From positions 5,186,501-5,250,500 of the forward strand of contig NZ_CP109007.1 in assembly GCF_036226665.1 (NCBI RefSeq): a stretch of DNA of 64,000 nucleotides, written 5' to 3'. The translations under genes and the position numbers were made by a program. Below are positions 52,867-61,403 of this stretch, one piece after another (within the stretch, counting starts at the first letter, position 1; the number at the start of each line of letters is the position of its first letter). The notes under the pieces were generated by a model, which was not told the DNA's origin, did not search any database, and saw only the letters and a list, made by a program, of their open reading frames with translations. The DNA is from Streptomyces sp. NBC_00691. Its GTDB lineage: Bacteria > Actinomycetota > Actinomycetes > Streptomycetales > Streptomycetaceae.

Positions 52867-53961
52867 GTGAGCGCAGTCTCTTCGCGCCTGCCCGTCTTCC
52901 CCTGGGACAAGCTGGAGCCGTACAAGAAGACGGCCGTGGCGCACCCCGACGGAATCGTGGACCTCTCGGTCGGCACGCCCGTCGACCCGGTCCCCGCGCT
53001 GATCCAGGAGGCCCTGGTCGCGGCGGCGGACTCGCCGGGCTATCCGACGGTGTGGGGGACGAAGGAGCTGCGGGACGCGCTGACCGGCTGGTGCGAGCGG
53101 CGGCTGGGCGCGGTGGGCTTCGCCCACGAGAACGTGCTGCCGGTGGTCGGCTCCAAGGAACTGGTGGCCTGGCTGCCGACGCAGCTGGGTCTCGGCGCGG
53201 GCGACCGGGTGGCGTACCCCCGGCTCGCGTACCCGACGTACGAGGTCGGCGCGCGGCTCTGCGGTGCGGAGGCCGTGGTCTACGACGACCCGACGGAGCT
53301 GGACCCGGCCGGGCTCAGGCTGCTCTGGCTCAACTCCCCGTCCAACCCGACCGGCAAGGTCCTCGCCAAGGACGAGCTGATCCGGATCGTGGCCTGGGCG
53401 CGCGAGCACGGCGTCCTCGTCTTCTCCGACGAGTGCTACCTGGAGCTGGGCTGGGAGGCCGACCCGGTCTCCGTGCTGCACCCGGACGTCTGCGGCGGCT
53501 CGTACGAGGGCATCGTCGCCGTCCACTCGCTGTCCAAGCGCTCCAACCTGGCCGGCTACCGGGCCGCGTTCATCGCGGGCGACGCGGCCGTGCTCGGCGA
53601 GCTGCTCCAGATCCGCAAGCACGGCGGCATGATGACCGCGGCGCCGGTGCAGGCGGCGACGGTCGCGGCGCTCGGCGACGACGCGCACGTGGCCGAGCAG
53701 CGGGAGCGGTACGCGGCCCGCCGGGCGGCGCTGCGGGCGGCCCTGGAGGCGCACGGCTTCCGGATCGAGCACAGCGAGGCGAGCCTGTACCTGTGGGCGA
53801 CCCGGGACGAGCCGTGCTGGGAGACCGTGGCGTACCTGGCCGAGAAGGGCGTCCTCGTCGCGCCGGGCGACTTCTACGGCGAGGCGGGGGAGCGGTTCGT
53901 GCGGGTCGCCTTCACGGCGACGGACGAGCGGGTCGCGGCGGCGGTCAAGCGGCTCGGCTGA
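52867..53961 (+). CDS. dapC: Succinyldiaminopimelate transaminase DapC
   Basis: 364 residues from GTG 52867. It is a fold-type I aminotransferase: LNSPSNPTGKV, FSDECYLELGW and SLSKRSNLAGYR, with PLP bound to Lys224. FPWDKLEPYKKTA and GIVDLSVGTPVDPVP are typical of actinobacterial DapC. It forms N-succinyl-L,L-diaminopimelate in lysine and peptidoglycan synthesis; dapE, for the next step, is 2 kb away. It is followed by an 18-bp hairpin. Confidence 0.93.
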   Translation: MSAVSSRLPVFPWDKLEPYKKTAVAHPDGIVDLSVGTPVDPVPALIQEALVAAADSPGYPTVWGTKELRDALTGWCERRLGAVGFAHENVLPVVGSKELVAWLPTQLGLGAGDRVAYPRLAYPTYEVGARLCGAEAVVYDDPTELDPAGLRLLWLNSPSNPTGKVLAKDELIRIVAWAREHGVLVFSDECYLELGWEADPVSVLHPDVCGGSYEGIVAVHSLSKRSNLAGYRAAFIAGDAAVLGELLQIRKHGGMMTAAPVQAATVAALGDDAHVAEQRERYAARRAALRAALEAHGFRIEHSEASLYLWATRDEPCWETVAYLAEKGVLVAPGDFYGEAGERFVRVAFTATDERVAAAVKRLG

Positions 53962-53975
53962 CCGTCCACGGCGTA

Positions 53976-54015
53976 CGGAAGGGCCCGGGGAGCATGCGCT
54001 CCCCGGGCCCTTCCG
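53976..54015. terminator. Bidirectional terminator after dapC
   Basis: An 18-bp perfect stem (53976-53993 with 53998-54015) with an ATGC loop, between dapC and the convergent secreted-protein gene. Confidence 0.9.
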
Positions 54016-54035
54016 CGTGCGGGGCTCCGGGCGGG

Positions 54036-54497
54036 TCAGCCGCCGATCGGCAGGCCGCCGAGCGTCTGACCGGTGGGCAGGCCGCCGAGGCCGCCGCCCA
54101 GGGCGCCGCCGGTCGGGCCCTCCGCGCTCTCGGCGGCGGCACCGGCGGTCTTGCCGACGACCTCGCCCGCGCTGCCGGCGGTGTCACCGGCGACCTGCTG
54201 GGCGGCCGGGGTGGCGGTCCTGCCCGCCGCGCCGACCGCCTTGCCGGCGGCGGGGGCGGCCGTGCCGACGGCCTGGCTGCCGGTGGAGCCGACGACGCCG
54301 GTGGCGGTCTGCGAGGCGCTGTCGACGGCGGTGCCCGCACCGGCGGCGTCCAGGGCGGTGACGCCGCCGAGGGCTCCGGTCGGCGCGAGGCTGTGGTCCA
54401 GGGCGCTCGCGGAGCCGGCCGCACCGACCACGGGGGCTGCTCCGGCCGCGATGAGGAGGGCGGCGCGGGCGATCCGACGGGTCAGGGGGAGGGACAT
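54036..54497 (-). CDS. Secreted Ala/Gly/Thr-rich low-complexity protein
   Basis: 153 residues with AAGGAG before ATG 54497. A signal peptide of about 33 residues (ending ASA) is followed by a mature chain made almost only of Ala, Gly, Thr, Val and Ser, ending GLPTGQTLGGLPIGG. Similar small proteins are common in Streptomyces. The function is unknown, perhaps a wall or surface component. Confidence 0.75.
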   Translation of the reverse strand: MSLPLTRRIARAALLIAAGAAPVVGAAGSASALDHSLAPTGALGGVTALDAAGAGTAVDSASQTATGVVGSTGSQAVGTAAPAAGKAVGAAGRTATPAAQQVAGDTAGSAGEVVGKTAGAAAESAEGPTGGALGGGLGGLPTGQTLGGLPIGG

Positions 54498-55003
54498 GGT
54501 GCTCCTTCGACGAGGTGCGAGGTGTTGTTCGGACGCAGTGACAACCGGCCCTGGGGCGGGTTGGGTTGCGGCGGTCGAAGGTAAAGACTTGGCAATGCGT
54601 CGTATTGTCGGGTGGGGAGGAAAACGGACGAACGTGTCATTGCGTGACGCCTGCCGAACCGTCACTTCCCTTGCCCCGCAAGGGGATGGGGAGGCCGGGG
54701 CGCGGTGCGCGAAAGACGGCGCGGAAGGGTCGCGAATTCCTCCGGACGCGCACCGGCGTGATGCCACGGGCGAGTGAACCGCCGTACGGGTGACCGGCCG
54801 CCGATCACCCGGAGAGGGCCCGGAGCCGGACCGGGAGGGCCCGGAGACCAGACGGAGGCCGTACGGGAGAACACCCGGCGGCGGCCCGGTGGCGGGCTGG
54901 AGACGGCGCGGAGGACTCCTTGAGGCGGCCCGGAGGACTGAGGCGGCCCTGAGGCGGCCCTGAGGCGGCCCTGAGGCGGGCCGCCGGGCGGGTCGGTGGG
55001 CGG
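54498..55003. other. Intergenic region with no gene (506 bases)
   Basis: It lies upstream of the Ala/Gly-rich protein gene and downstream of the lysozyme-like gene. It includes the former's promoter region and the 11-base tandem repeats at 54938. No coding sequence or RNA is recognised. Confidence 0.6.
54938..54981. repeat. 11-base tandem repeat CTGAGGCGGCC (four copies)
   Basis: Three perfect copies (54938, 54949, 54960) and a fourth with one change, just after the stop of the lysozyme-like gene. A related unit is at 54920. Confidence 0.85.
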
Positions 55004-55951
55004 CTACTGGGCGAGTCGCACGCGGATGGACTCCGCGGCGGAGGCGGGCGCGCCCAGGGTCTTGCCGGCCCCCGCGACCTTCGACCAGCCGCCCCGCGCC
55101 TCGCCCGCGCGCCACACCCGGTCGCCGTACACGACCTCCGTGATGCGCAGCGTCTCCGCCCGCGCCACGGACCACTGCGCCAGCTCCCAGCCGCGCCGCG
55201 CGTCCGAGGCCGCGTCCCCCGACCGGGCCGTCGACCGGACCGGCACCACGAGCACCGGCGGCTCGGCCGCCGACCGGCCCGCGCTCGGACCACCCGTCAC
55301 GGCCGTCGGAGCCGCCTTCTCGCCGAAGGCGCGCACCAGCTCCGCGCGCACCTTCTCGGGATCGCCCGGACGGCCCTCGGCCTCGCTCGCCGTACAGGAG
55401 AGGGCGGCGGGGGACCGGCCCGTCAGCGCGGCCGCGAGCAGCGTCGCGTCCGGCTCGTGCTTCGCGTAGGCCTGCGGAAAGCCGCTCTTCTGCACCTTCT
55501 GCGCCGCCACCGTCAGTGGCAGCCGCGAGTACCCCGGGACCTTCTCCAGACCGTCGTAGAACTTCCCCGACGAGTACACCGGGTCCATGATCTGCGCCGG
55601 CGTTCCCCAGCCCATCGAGGGCCGCTGCTGGAAGAGGCCGAGGGAGTCCCGGTCGCCGTGCTCGATGTTCCGCAGCGCCGACTCCTGGAGCGCCGTCGCG
55701 AGAGCGATGGTCACCGCCCGCTCCGGCAGGCCCCGGGTGGTGCCCACGGCGGAGATCATCGCGGCGTTCGACGCCTGTTCCGGAGTGAACTCGTACCGGT
55801 TGTCCCCGGCGCCGACGGTGCACCGGGGGGTGCCGGTACTCCCCGTCACCTGGTGGAAGGCCACGTACGAGGCGAGGCCGAGGAGCGCGGCGAAGGCGGC
55901 CGCGGAACGGGCGAGGCGGCCGCGACGGCGGGGGCGGGTGGGCTCGGACAC
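55004..55951 (-). CDS. Membrane-anchored lysozyme-fold-like protein
   Basis: 315 residues. A basic start and one transmembrane helix (SAAAFAALLGLASYVAFHQV) anchor it outside the cell. ALATALQESALRNIEHGD then SLGLFQQRPSMGWG resembles soluble transglycosylase-like domains, where the Glu after ATALQ would be catalytic. The C-terminal third is a separate domain ending SAAESIRVRLAQ. It is inferred to act on or bind peptidoglycan. Confidence 0.75.
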   Translation of the reverse strand: MSEPTRPRRRGRLARSAAAFAALLGLASYVAFHQVTGSTGTPRCTVGAGDNRYEFTPEQASNAAMISAVGTTRGLPERAVTIALATALQESALRNIEHGDRDSLGLFQQRPSMGWGTPAQIMDPVYSSGKFYDGLEKVPGYSRLPLTVAAQKVQKSGFPQAYAKHEPDATLLAAALTGRSPAALSCTASEAEGRPGDPEKVRAELVRAFGEKAAPTAVTGGPSAGRSAAEPPVLVVPVRSTARSGDAASDARRGWELAQWSVARAETLRITEVVYGDRVWRAGEARGGWSKVAGAGKTLGAPASAAESIRVRLAQ

Positions 55952-55988
55952 GGGCCCACCGTACTGGAGGCCGCGTTAGGGTCGGCAC

Positions 55989-57083
55989 ATGGCTGACATC
56001 ACCCCGCTCGACACGCCCCTCGACCTGTCCCAGGACGGGGCCGCGCTGACCGCGGCCCTCGTCGACTTCCCGTCCGTCAGCGGGACCGAGCAGCCGCTCG
56101 CGGACGCCATCGAGCAGGCCCTGCGCGCCCTGCCGCACCTCACGGTGGACCGGTACGGAAACAACGTCGTGGCCCGTACGCGCCTCGGCCGCGGCGAGCG
56201 CGTCGTCCTCGCCGGCCACATCGACACCGTGCCGATCGCCGACAACGTGCCCTCGCGGCTCGACGAGGACGGCATCCTGTGGGGCTGCGGCACCTCCGAC
56301 ATGAAGTCCGGCGTCGCCGTCCAGCTGCGGATCGCCGCCACCGTCCCCGAGCCCAACCGCGACCTCACGTTCGTCTTCTACGACAACGAGGAGGTCGCCG
56401 CCCACCTCAACGGCCTCGGGAAGATCGCCGACGCCCACCCCGACTGGCTGGAGGGCGACTTCGCCGTCCTCCTGGAGCCCTCCGACGGGCAGGTCGAGGG
56501 CGGCTGCCAGGGCACGCTGCGCGTGATCCTGCACACCGCCGGGGAGCGGGCCCACTCCGCGCGCTCCTGGATGGGCTCCAACGCCATCCACTCCGCCGCC
56601 CCGATCCTGGCCCGCCTCGCCGCCTACGAGCCGCGCAAGCCGGTCATCGACGGCCTGCAGTACCACGAGGGCCTCAACGCCGTCGCGATCCAGGGCGGCG
56701 TCGCCACCAACGTCATCCCCGACGCGTGCACGGTCACGGTCAACTACCGCTACGCCCCCGACCGCTCGCCGGCCGAGGCGCTCGCGTACGTCCGCGAGTT
56801 CTTCGCCGACTGCGACATCGCCGACCTCGTGATCGACGACGAGAGCCCCGGCGCCCTGCCCGGCCTCTCCCACCCGGCGGCGGAGGCCTTCATGAAGGCC
56901 GTCGGAGGCAGCGCCCAGCCCAAGTTCGGCTGGACCGACGTGGCCCGCTTCAGCTCCCTCGGAGTGCCCGCGGTCAACTACGGCCCCGGCGATCCCCTCT
57001 ACGCGCACAAGCGGGACGAGCACGTGCCCGTCGACCGGATCCACCACTGCGAGGCGCGGCTCCGCGACTGGCTGACCGCCTGA
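55989..57083 (+). CDS. dapE: Succinyl-diaminopimelate desuccinylase DapE
   Basis: 364 residues, M20 family. AGHIDTVPIADN gives the first metal His and FYDNEEVAAH the catalytic and bridging glutamates; KRDEHVPVDRIHHCEARL is the C-terminal His motif. It makes L,L-diaminopimelate for lysine and the wall peptide. With dapC nearby, it marks a lysine-pathway locus also seen in mycobacteria. Confidence 0.93.
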   Translation: MADITPLDTPLDLSQDGAALTAALVDFPSVSGTEQPLADAIEQALRALPHLTVDRYGNNVVARTRLGRGERVVLAGHIDTVPIADNVPSRLDEDGILWGCGTSDMKSGVAVQLRIAATVPEPNRDLTFVFYDNEEVAAHLNGLGKIADAHPDWLEGDFAVLLEPSDGQVEGGCQGTLRVILHTAGERAHSARSWMGSNAIHSAAPILARLAAYEPRKPVIDGLQYHEGLNAVAIQGGVATNVIPDACTVTVNYRYAPDRSPAEALAYVREFFADCDIADLVIDDESPGALPGLSHPAAEAFMKAVGGSAQPKFGWTDVARFSSLGVPAVNYGPGDPLYAHKRDEHVPVDRIHHCEARLRDWLTA

Positions 57084-57190
57084 GCGCCCGACTTCCCTCG
57101 TCCCGACTCCCGTAATTTCGCATTTCGTCACCTCTGTGGTCCTACGCTGACCGGACCAGAAGATCGTTGGATCGACGGAGGGAGCAGGCC

Positions 57191-57940
57191 ATGGGTATCC
57201 CTGAAGGGGAGACGAAGCCGGAGGAGCAGCGGCTCGGGCCGGTGCTCAGGCGCCGCGACCAGGTCCAGCCGGGCACCACGGACCAGCGGCTGCTCGACAC
57301 CGAGGGCGACTCGGAATGGGTGCACACCGACCCCTGGCGGGTCATGCGCATCCAGTCCGAGTTCGTCGAGGGCTTCGGCGCCCTCGCCGAACTGCCGAGC
57401 GCGATCAGCGTCTTCGGCTCGGCCCGCACCAAGCCGGACTCGCCGGAGTACGAGGCGGGCGTACGGATCGGCAGGGCGCTCGTCGAGGCCGGCTTCGCGG
57501 TCATCACGGGCGGCGGCCCCGGCGCCATGGAGGCGGCCAACAAGGGGGCCAGGGAGGCCAAGGGCGTCTCGGTCGGCCTCGGCATCGAGCTCCCCTTCGA
57601 GCAGGGGCTCAACCCGCACGTCGACATCGGCGTGAACTTCCGCTACTTCTTCGTCCGCAAGACGATGTTCGTGAAGTACGCGCAGGGCTTCGTGGTCCTG
57701 CCCGGCGGCCTCGGCACCCTCGACGAGCTCTTCGAGGCGCTGACCCTGGTCCAGACCCGCAAGGTCACCCGCTTCCCGATCGTCCTCTTCGGCACGGAGT
57801 ACTGGAAGGGCCTCGTGGACTGGCTCCGCGACTCGGTCGTCGCGGGAGGCAAGGCCTCGGAGCGGGACCTGCTCCTCTTCCACGTCACGGACGACGTGGA
57901 CGAGGCGGTGGCGCTGGTGACGAAGGAGACGGGCAAGTAG
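57191..57940 (+). CDS. LOG-family (TIGR00730) Rossmann-fold protein
   Basis: 249 residues from ATG 57191, which has GGAGGGAG upstream. FGSARTKPDSPEYE, GGGPGAMEAANKGA and LPGGLGTLDELFE are the LOG phosphoribohydrolase motifs (the last is PGGxGTxxE). Such enzymes release free cytokinin-like bases or, more generally, cleave ribose-5-phosphate from nucleotides. The gene order dapE-LOG-folP is conserved in actinobacteria. Confidence 0.9.
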   Translation: MGIPEGETKPEEQRLGPVLRRRDQVQPGTTDQRLLDTEGDSEWVHTDPWRVMRIQSEFVEGFGALAELPSAISVFGSARTKPDSPEYEAGVRIGRALVEAGFAVITGGGPGAMEAANKGAREAKGVSVGLGIELPFEQGLNPHVDIGVNFRYFFVRKTMFVKYAQGFVVLPGGLGTLDELFEALTLVQTRKVTRFPIVLFGTEYWKGLVDWLRDSVVAGGKASERDLLLFHVTDDVDEAVALVTKETGK

Positions 57941-57946
57941 CGGTCC

Positions 57947-57986
57947 ACGGGGCGGGGGCGACGGTCCTCCGTCGCCCCCGCCCCGT
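57947..57986. terminator. Bidirectional terminator after the LOG gene
   Basis: An 18-bp perfect stem with a TCCT loop, 6 bases after the stop, between convergent genes. Confidence 0.9.
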
Positions 57987-58031
57987 TCCGTCCCGCGCCC
58001 CGCCGGAGCCCGCCGGGTTCCGGCCCCCCGG

Positions 58032-58892
58032 CTACGCCAGTCCGCGTCGCGCCACGGCCGGCGCCCGGTGCCCGGCGATGGACGCCACCATGTCCAGCAC
58101 CTGCCGCGTCTCGGCCACCTCGTGCACCCGGTACACCCGTGCCCCCAGCCAGGCGGACACGGCGGTCGTCGCCAGGGTCCCGAGGACGCGCTCCTTCACC
58201 GGCCGGTCCAGCGTCTCGCCGACGAAGTCCTTGTTGGAGAGGGACACGAGCACCGGCCACCCCGTCTCCGCCATCTCCCCGAGCCGCCGCGTCGCCTCCA
58301 GGCTGTGCCGGGTGTTCTTCCCGAAGTCGTGGCCCGGATCGATCATGATCGCGTCCCGCCGCACCCCGAGCGCGACGGCCCGTTCGGCGAGTCCCACGGT
58401 CACGCGCAGGATGTCGGCCATCACGTCCTCGTACTCCACGCGGTGCGGCCGCGTCCGCGGCTCCGCGCCGCCCGCGTGTGTGCACACGAGCCCCGCTCCG
58501 TACTTAGCGGCGACCTCGGCGAGTCCGGGGTCCACCCCGCCCCAGGCGTCGTTCAGGACGTCCGCGCCGGCCTCGCAGACGGCCGCGCCGACGTCCGCCC
58601 GCCAGGTGTCCACGCTGATGACGACCTCGGGATGACGGCGGCGGACCTCGGCGACGAAACCCACCGTGCGCCGCGCCTCCTCCTCGGCCGTGACCTCCTC
58701 GCCGGGGCCCGCCTTCACCCCGCCGATGTCGATGATCGCCGCCCCCTCGGCCACGGCCTGCTCGACGCGGGCGAGCGCCGGCTCGTCCCGGAAGGTGGCG
58801 CCCTGGTCGTAGAAGGAGTCCGGGGTCCGGTTGACGATCGCCATGATCACCGGCTCGTGCGGCCCGAATTCACGCCGTCCCAAGCGCAGCAT
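58032..58892 (-). CDS. Dihydropteroate synthase paralogue (FolP2-like)
   Basis: 286 residues from ATG 58892, with GGAGG 9 bases before. It has the DHPS fold: IMAIVNRTPDSFYDQG at residues 16-31, ISVDTW, GADVLNDAW and YRVHEV. The pterin and sulfonamide loops differ from true FolP: residues 57-64 read GGVKAGPG where E. coli has GGESTRPG, and the late S-R-K motif is SNK. The mycobacterial folP2 product lacks DHPS activity in reported tests, and this locus (LOG-folP2-glycosylase) matches. I therefore withhold the symbol folP. Confidence 0.85.
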   Translation of the reverse strand: MLRLGRREFGPHEPVIMAIVNRTPDSFYDQGATFRDEPALARVEQAVAEGAAIIDIGGVKAGPGEEVTAEEEARRTVGFVAEVRRRHPEVVISVDTWRADVGAAVCEAGADVLNDAWGGVDPGLAEVAAKYGAGLVCTHAGGAEPRTRPHRVEYEDVMADILRVTVGLAERAVALGVRRDAIMIDPGHDFGKNTRHSLEATRRLGEMAETGWPVLVSLSNKDFVGETLDRPVKERVLGTLATTAVSAWLGARVYRVHEVAETRQVLDMVASIAGHRAPAVARRGLA

Positions 58893-58995
58893 CCCTTTTG
58901 TCCTCCCTCGTGTCCGTTCGCCTGCGACCCTAGCTGTCGGCGGCGCATGGCACGATCGGCACGGGACGTTTTCCACTCCGGGGAGAGGCACGCAG

Positions 58996-59322
58996 GTGTT
59001 CTGGTTTCTGCTCATCACGATGGTCGTGGTCGTGGCCGCGGTGACCCTGGCCGTGGTCGGCGGCGGCGACAGCGAGGTGCTGCCCGAGGTGGCGCCCCAG
59101 GAGCTCGTCGACCCGCTTCCGGCCGCCCGCCCGGTCGACCGCGCGGACGTCGAGGCGCTCCGTCTCCCCGTCGCGGTCCGCGGCTACCGGATGGCGGACG
59201 TGGACGACGTGCTGGTCCGCCTCGGCGCCGAGCTGGCCGAGCGCGACGCCCGGATCTCCGAGCTGGAGGAGGCGCTCGCGGGAGCGGCCGCCGCCGGTGA
59301 CGGAGAGGACGGGCGGGCGTGA
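58996..59322 (+). CDS. DivIVA-domain small membrane protein
   Basis: 108 residues from GTG 58996. One transmembrane helix at the start (VFWFLLITMVVVVAAVTLAVV), then LRLPVAVRGYRMADVDDVL, a DivIVA-like N-terminal motif, and a short coiled coil. It might link to polar growth. The stop overlaps the glycosylase start (GTGA). Confidence 0.8.
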   Translation: MFWFLLITMVVVVAAVTLAVVGGGDSEVLPEVAPQELVDPLPAARPVDRADVEALRLPVAVRGYRMADVDDVLVRLGAELAERDARISELEEALAGAAAAGDGEDGRA

Positions 59323-59906
59323 CGGCCGGCGGGGCGGTGCCGGGCCCGGACGGGCGGCTGCGCTGCCCCTGGGGCCTGTCGACCGAGGACTACGTGGCGT
59401 ACCACGACGAGGAGTGGGGCCGCGCGGTCCACGGCGACGACGCGCTGTTCGAGCGGCTCTGCCTGGAGGCGTTCCAGTCGGGTCTCTCGTGGATCACGAT
59501 CCTGCGCCGCCGCGAGGGCTTCCGGTCGGCGTTCGCCGGTTTCCGGATCGCCTCGGTCGCCGGGTTCGGCGAAGCGGACCGAGAGCGGCTCCTCGTGGAC
59601 GAGGGCATCATCCGCAACCGGGCCAAGATCGACGCGACCATGGCCAACGCGAAACTGCTGGCCGAGTGGTCCCCGGGCGAACTGGACGAGCTGATCTGGT
59701 CGTACGCCCCCGACCCTGGGAAGCGCCCCGTCCCGCGGACGGTCGCGGACGTCCCGGCGGTCACGGACGAGTCCACGGCCCTCTCGAAGGCCCTCAAGAA
59801 GCGCGGCCTCCGCTTCATCGGACCGACCACGGCCTACGCCCTGATGCAGGCCTGCGGTCTGGTCGACGACCACGTGAAGGGGTGCGTGGCACGGGGCGCG
59901 GAGTAG
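59319..59906 (+). CDS. tag: DNA-3-methyladenine glycosylase I
   Basis: 195 residues. RCPWGLSTEDYVAYHDEEWG holds the Cys and His zinc ligands with the YHDEEWG motif, and the C-terminal HVKGC the other pair. ILRRREGFRSAFAGF and FIGPTTAYALMQACG are family blocks. It removes 3-methyladenine from alkylated DNA. It is translationally coupled to the DivIVA-domain gene. Confidence 0.93.
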   Translation: MTAGGAVPGPDGRLRCPWGLSTEDYVAYHDEEWGRAVHGDDALFERLCLEAFQSGLSWITILRRREGFRSAFAGFRIASVAGFGEADRERLLVDEGIIRNRAKIDATMANAKLLAEWSPGELDELIWSYAPDPGKRPVPRTVADVPAVTDESTALSKALKKRGLRFIGPTTAYALMQACGLVDDHVKGCVARGAE

Positions 59907-59946
59907 CCCCGGGCCACGCTGGTGACCCCGTCGGCCCGTGAGCCCG

Positions 59947-60750
59947 TCAGCGGCCCAGGTACGTGGGCCTCTCCTTGGCGATGAACGCGCGGACCGCGAT
60001 CGTGTGGTCCTCCGAGGCGCCCGCGCGGTTCTGGAGCTCCTCCTCCTTGTCCAGCGCCTCGGACAGCGAGTGGTCGGCGCCGTGGGCGAGGGACTCCTTG
60101 AGGGCCGCGTAAGCGACCGTCGGGCCCTCCGCGAGCTTGCGGGCGACCTTCTCGGCCTCCGCCGCGAGGTCGGCGGCCGGGACCACCCGGTTCGCGATGC
60201 CCAGCTCGTACGCCTCCTGGGCGGAGACCGAGCGCGGGAAGAACAGCAGATCGGCGGCGCGGCTCGGGCCGATCACGCGGGGGAGCGTCCAGGACATGCC
60301 CGAGTCGGCGGTCAGCGCGACTCCCGCGAAGGACGTGTTGAACGAGGCGGTGTCCGCGACCACCCGGTAGTCCGCCGCGAGCGCGAAGCCGAAGCCGGCC
60401 CCCGCCGCGACCCCGTTCACACCGGCCACGACGGGCTTCCGCATGCCCGCGAGCGCCCTGGTGATCGGGTTGTAGTGGTCCCGGACCGTGTTCATGGTCT
60501 CCCGGGTGCCGTTCTCGTGGTCCGCCATGAGCAGACCCACGTGTTCCTTCAGGTCCTGGCCGACGCAGAACGCCCGCTCGCCGGCCGCCGTGAGCAGCAC
60601 CGCCCGTACGGCGGGGTCCGCCGCGGCCGTCTCCGCGGCGTCCCGGAGCGCGACTTTCGCCGCCACGTTCATCGCGTTCATGGCCTCGGGGCGGTTGAGC
60701 GTGATGGTGGCGAGCCCGTCGCTCACCTCGTACAGCACCGTGTCGGCCAT
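59947..60750 (-). CDS. Enoyl-CoA hydratase/isomerase family protein
   Basis: 267 residues from ATG 60750 with GAAGGGA upstream. The crotonase fold is clear: ERAFCVGQDLKEH, then GVAAGAGFGFALAADYR (oxyanion hole) and FAGVALTADSG. Asp in ADSG is typical of PaaG/isomerase-like members, so phenylacetate or fatty-acid degradation is possible. It is convergent with the glycosylase gene. Confidence 0.9.
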   Translation of the reverse strand: MADTVLYEVSDGLATITLNRPEAMNAMNVAAKVALRDAAETAAADPAVRAVLLTAAGERAFCVGQDLKEHVGLLMADHENGTRETMNTVRDHYNPITRALAGMRKPVVAGVNGVAAGAGFGFALAADYRVVADTASFNTSFAGVALTADSGMSWTLPRVIGPSRAADLLFFPRSVSAQEAYELGIANRVVPAADLAAEAEKVARKLAEGPTVAYAALKESLAHGADHSLSEALDKEEELQNRAGASEDHTIAVRAFIAKERPTYLGR

Positions 60751-61062
60751 GGGGTTCCCTTCGCCTCTTTGCGTGGTTGACCTGCACAGCATGGCGGACA
60801 TCACTCGCCCCGCCCATGTGAGCTGCGTCAAAGATTTGAAGGGCCCGACCGGACGCCGAGCGGCGAAGTATCGCAGGCCGATCGCCGAAATGTGGGGTTT
60901 TGAGAGAGCGCGTTGCGCAAGCGATGCCATTCGATGTTGGTCATCGGGTCCTGCCATGCGGGATAATGACCTGGAAGCAATGTGTTCGAAGCCGGTGACG
61001 CGTGCTCCAGGTCATGGAGCTGCCCGGCTGACAATGAGCTGGTTTCAGGAAGGGGAACAAGC
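60751..61062. other. Intergenic region upstream of DUF3117 (312 bases)
   Basis: It separates two divergent genes. It contains a promoter-like pair, TTGGTC at 60937 and GATAAT at 60962 (19-base spacer), and a 10-bp inverted repeat (60966/61006). No gene is recognised. Confidence 0.5.
60966..61015 (+). promoter_or_regulatory. Long-range inverted repeat in the DUF3117 leader
   Basis: ATGACCTGGA at 60966-60975 is exactly complementary to TCCAGGTCAT at 61006-61015, 30 bases apart, just after a GATAAT promoter-like box and about 48 bases before the start. It could be an operator pair or a leader stem. Confidence 0.5.
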
Positions 61063-61230
61063 ATGGCGGCCATGAAGCCGCGGACGGGTGACGGCCCGCT
61101 CGAGGTGACCAAGGAGGGGCGGGGCATCGTCATGCGCGTTCCGCTCGAAGGCGGCGGTCGGCTTGTCGTCGAGCTGACTCCCGACGAGGCCGAGGCGCTG
61201 GGCGACGCCCTGAAGAAGGTCGTCGGCTGA
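61063..61230 (+). CDS. DUF3117 small protein (55 residues)
   Basis: ATG 61063 has AGGAAGGGGAA upstream. The product is MAAMKPRTGDGPLEV followed by KEGRGIVMRVPLEGGGRL and a short helix ending LKKVVG, matching DUF3117, a very conserved actinobacterial protein. Its mycobacterial homologue (Rv1211) sits next to tagA too. The function is unknown. Confidence 0.92.
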   Translation: MAAMKPRTGDGPLEVTKEGRGIVMRVPLEGGGRLVVELTPDEAEALGDALKKVVG

Positions 61231-61249
61231 CCTTCCCTCGCATCCTGAG

Positions 61250-61286
61250 CACTGCCCCGGCACGGTCCGTCCGTGCCGGGGCAGTG
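61250..61286. terminator. Terminator of DUF3117, bidirectional
   Basis: A 16-bp perfect stem (CACTGCCCCGGCACGG and complement) with a TCCGT loop, 19 bases after the stop. Confidence 0.9.
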
Positions 61287-61403
61287 GTGTGTCCGGGGTC
61301 TTTGAGCCGCGGGCGGTCCCGGGAGTTCCGGCCGCGGGCGGCACGGGGTCTTTCGCCCGCGGGCGTTCCCGGGGCCTCTCGGCCGCGGGCGGGACGGCGC
61401 CGT

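Noticed and set aside
54036..57131. A 1031-codon minus-strand frame across dapE and the lysozyme-like gene
   Set aside because: Only its last 153 codons (from ATG 54497) have a signal peptide and ribosome site; the rest is shadow of dapE and intergenic DNA.
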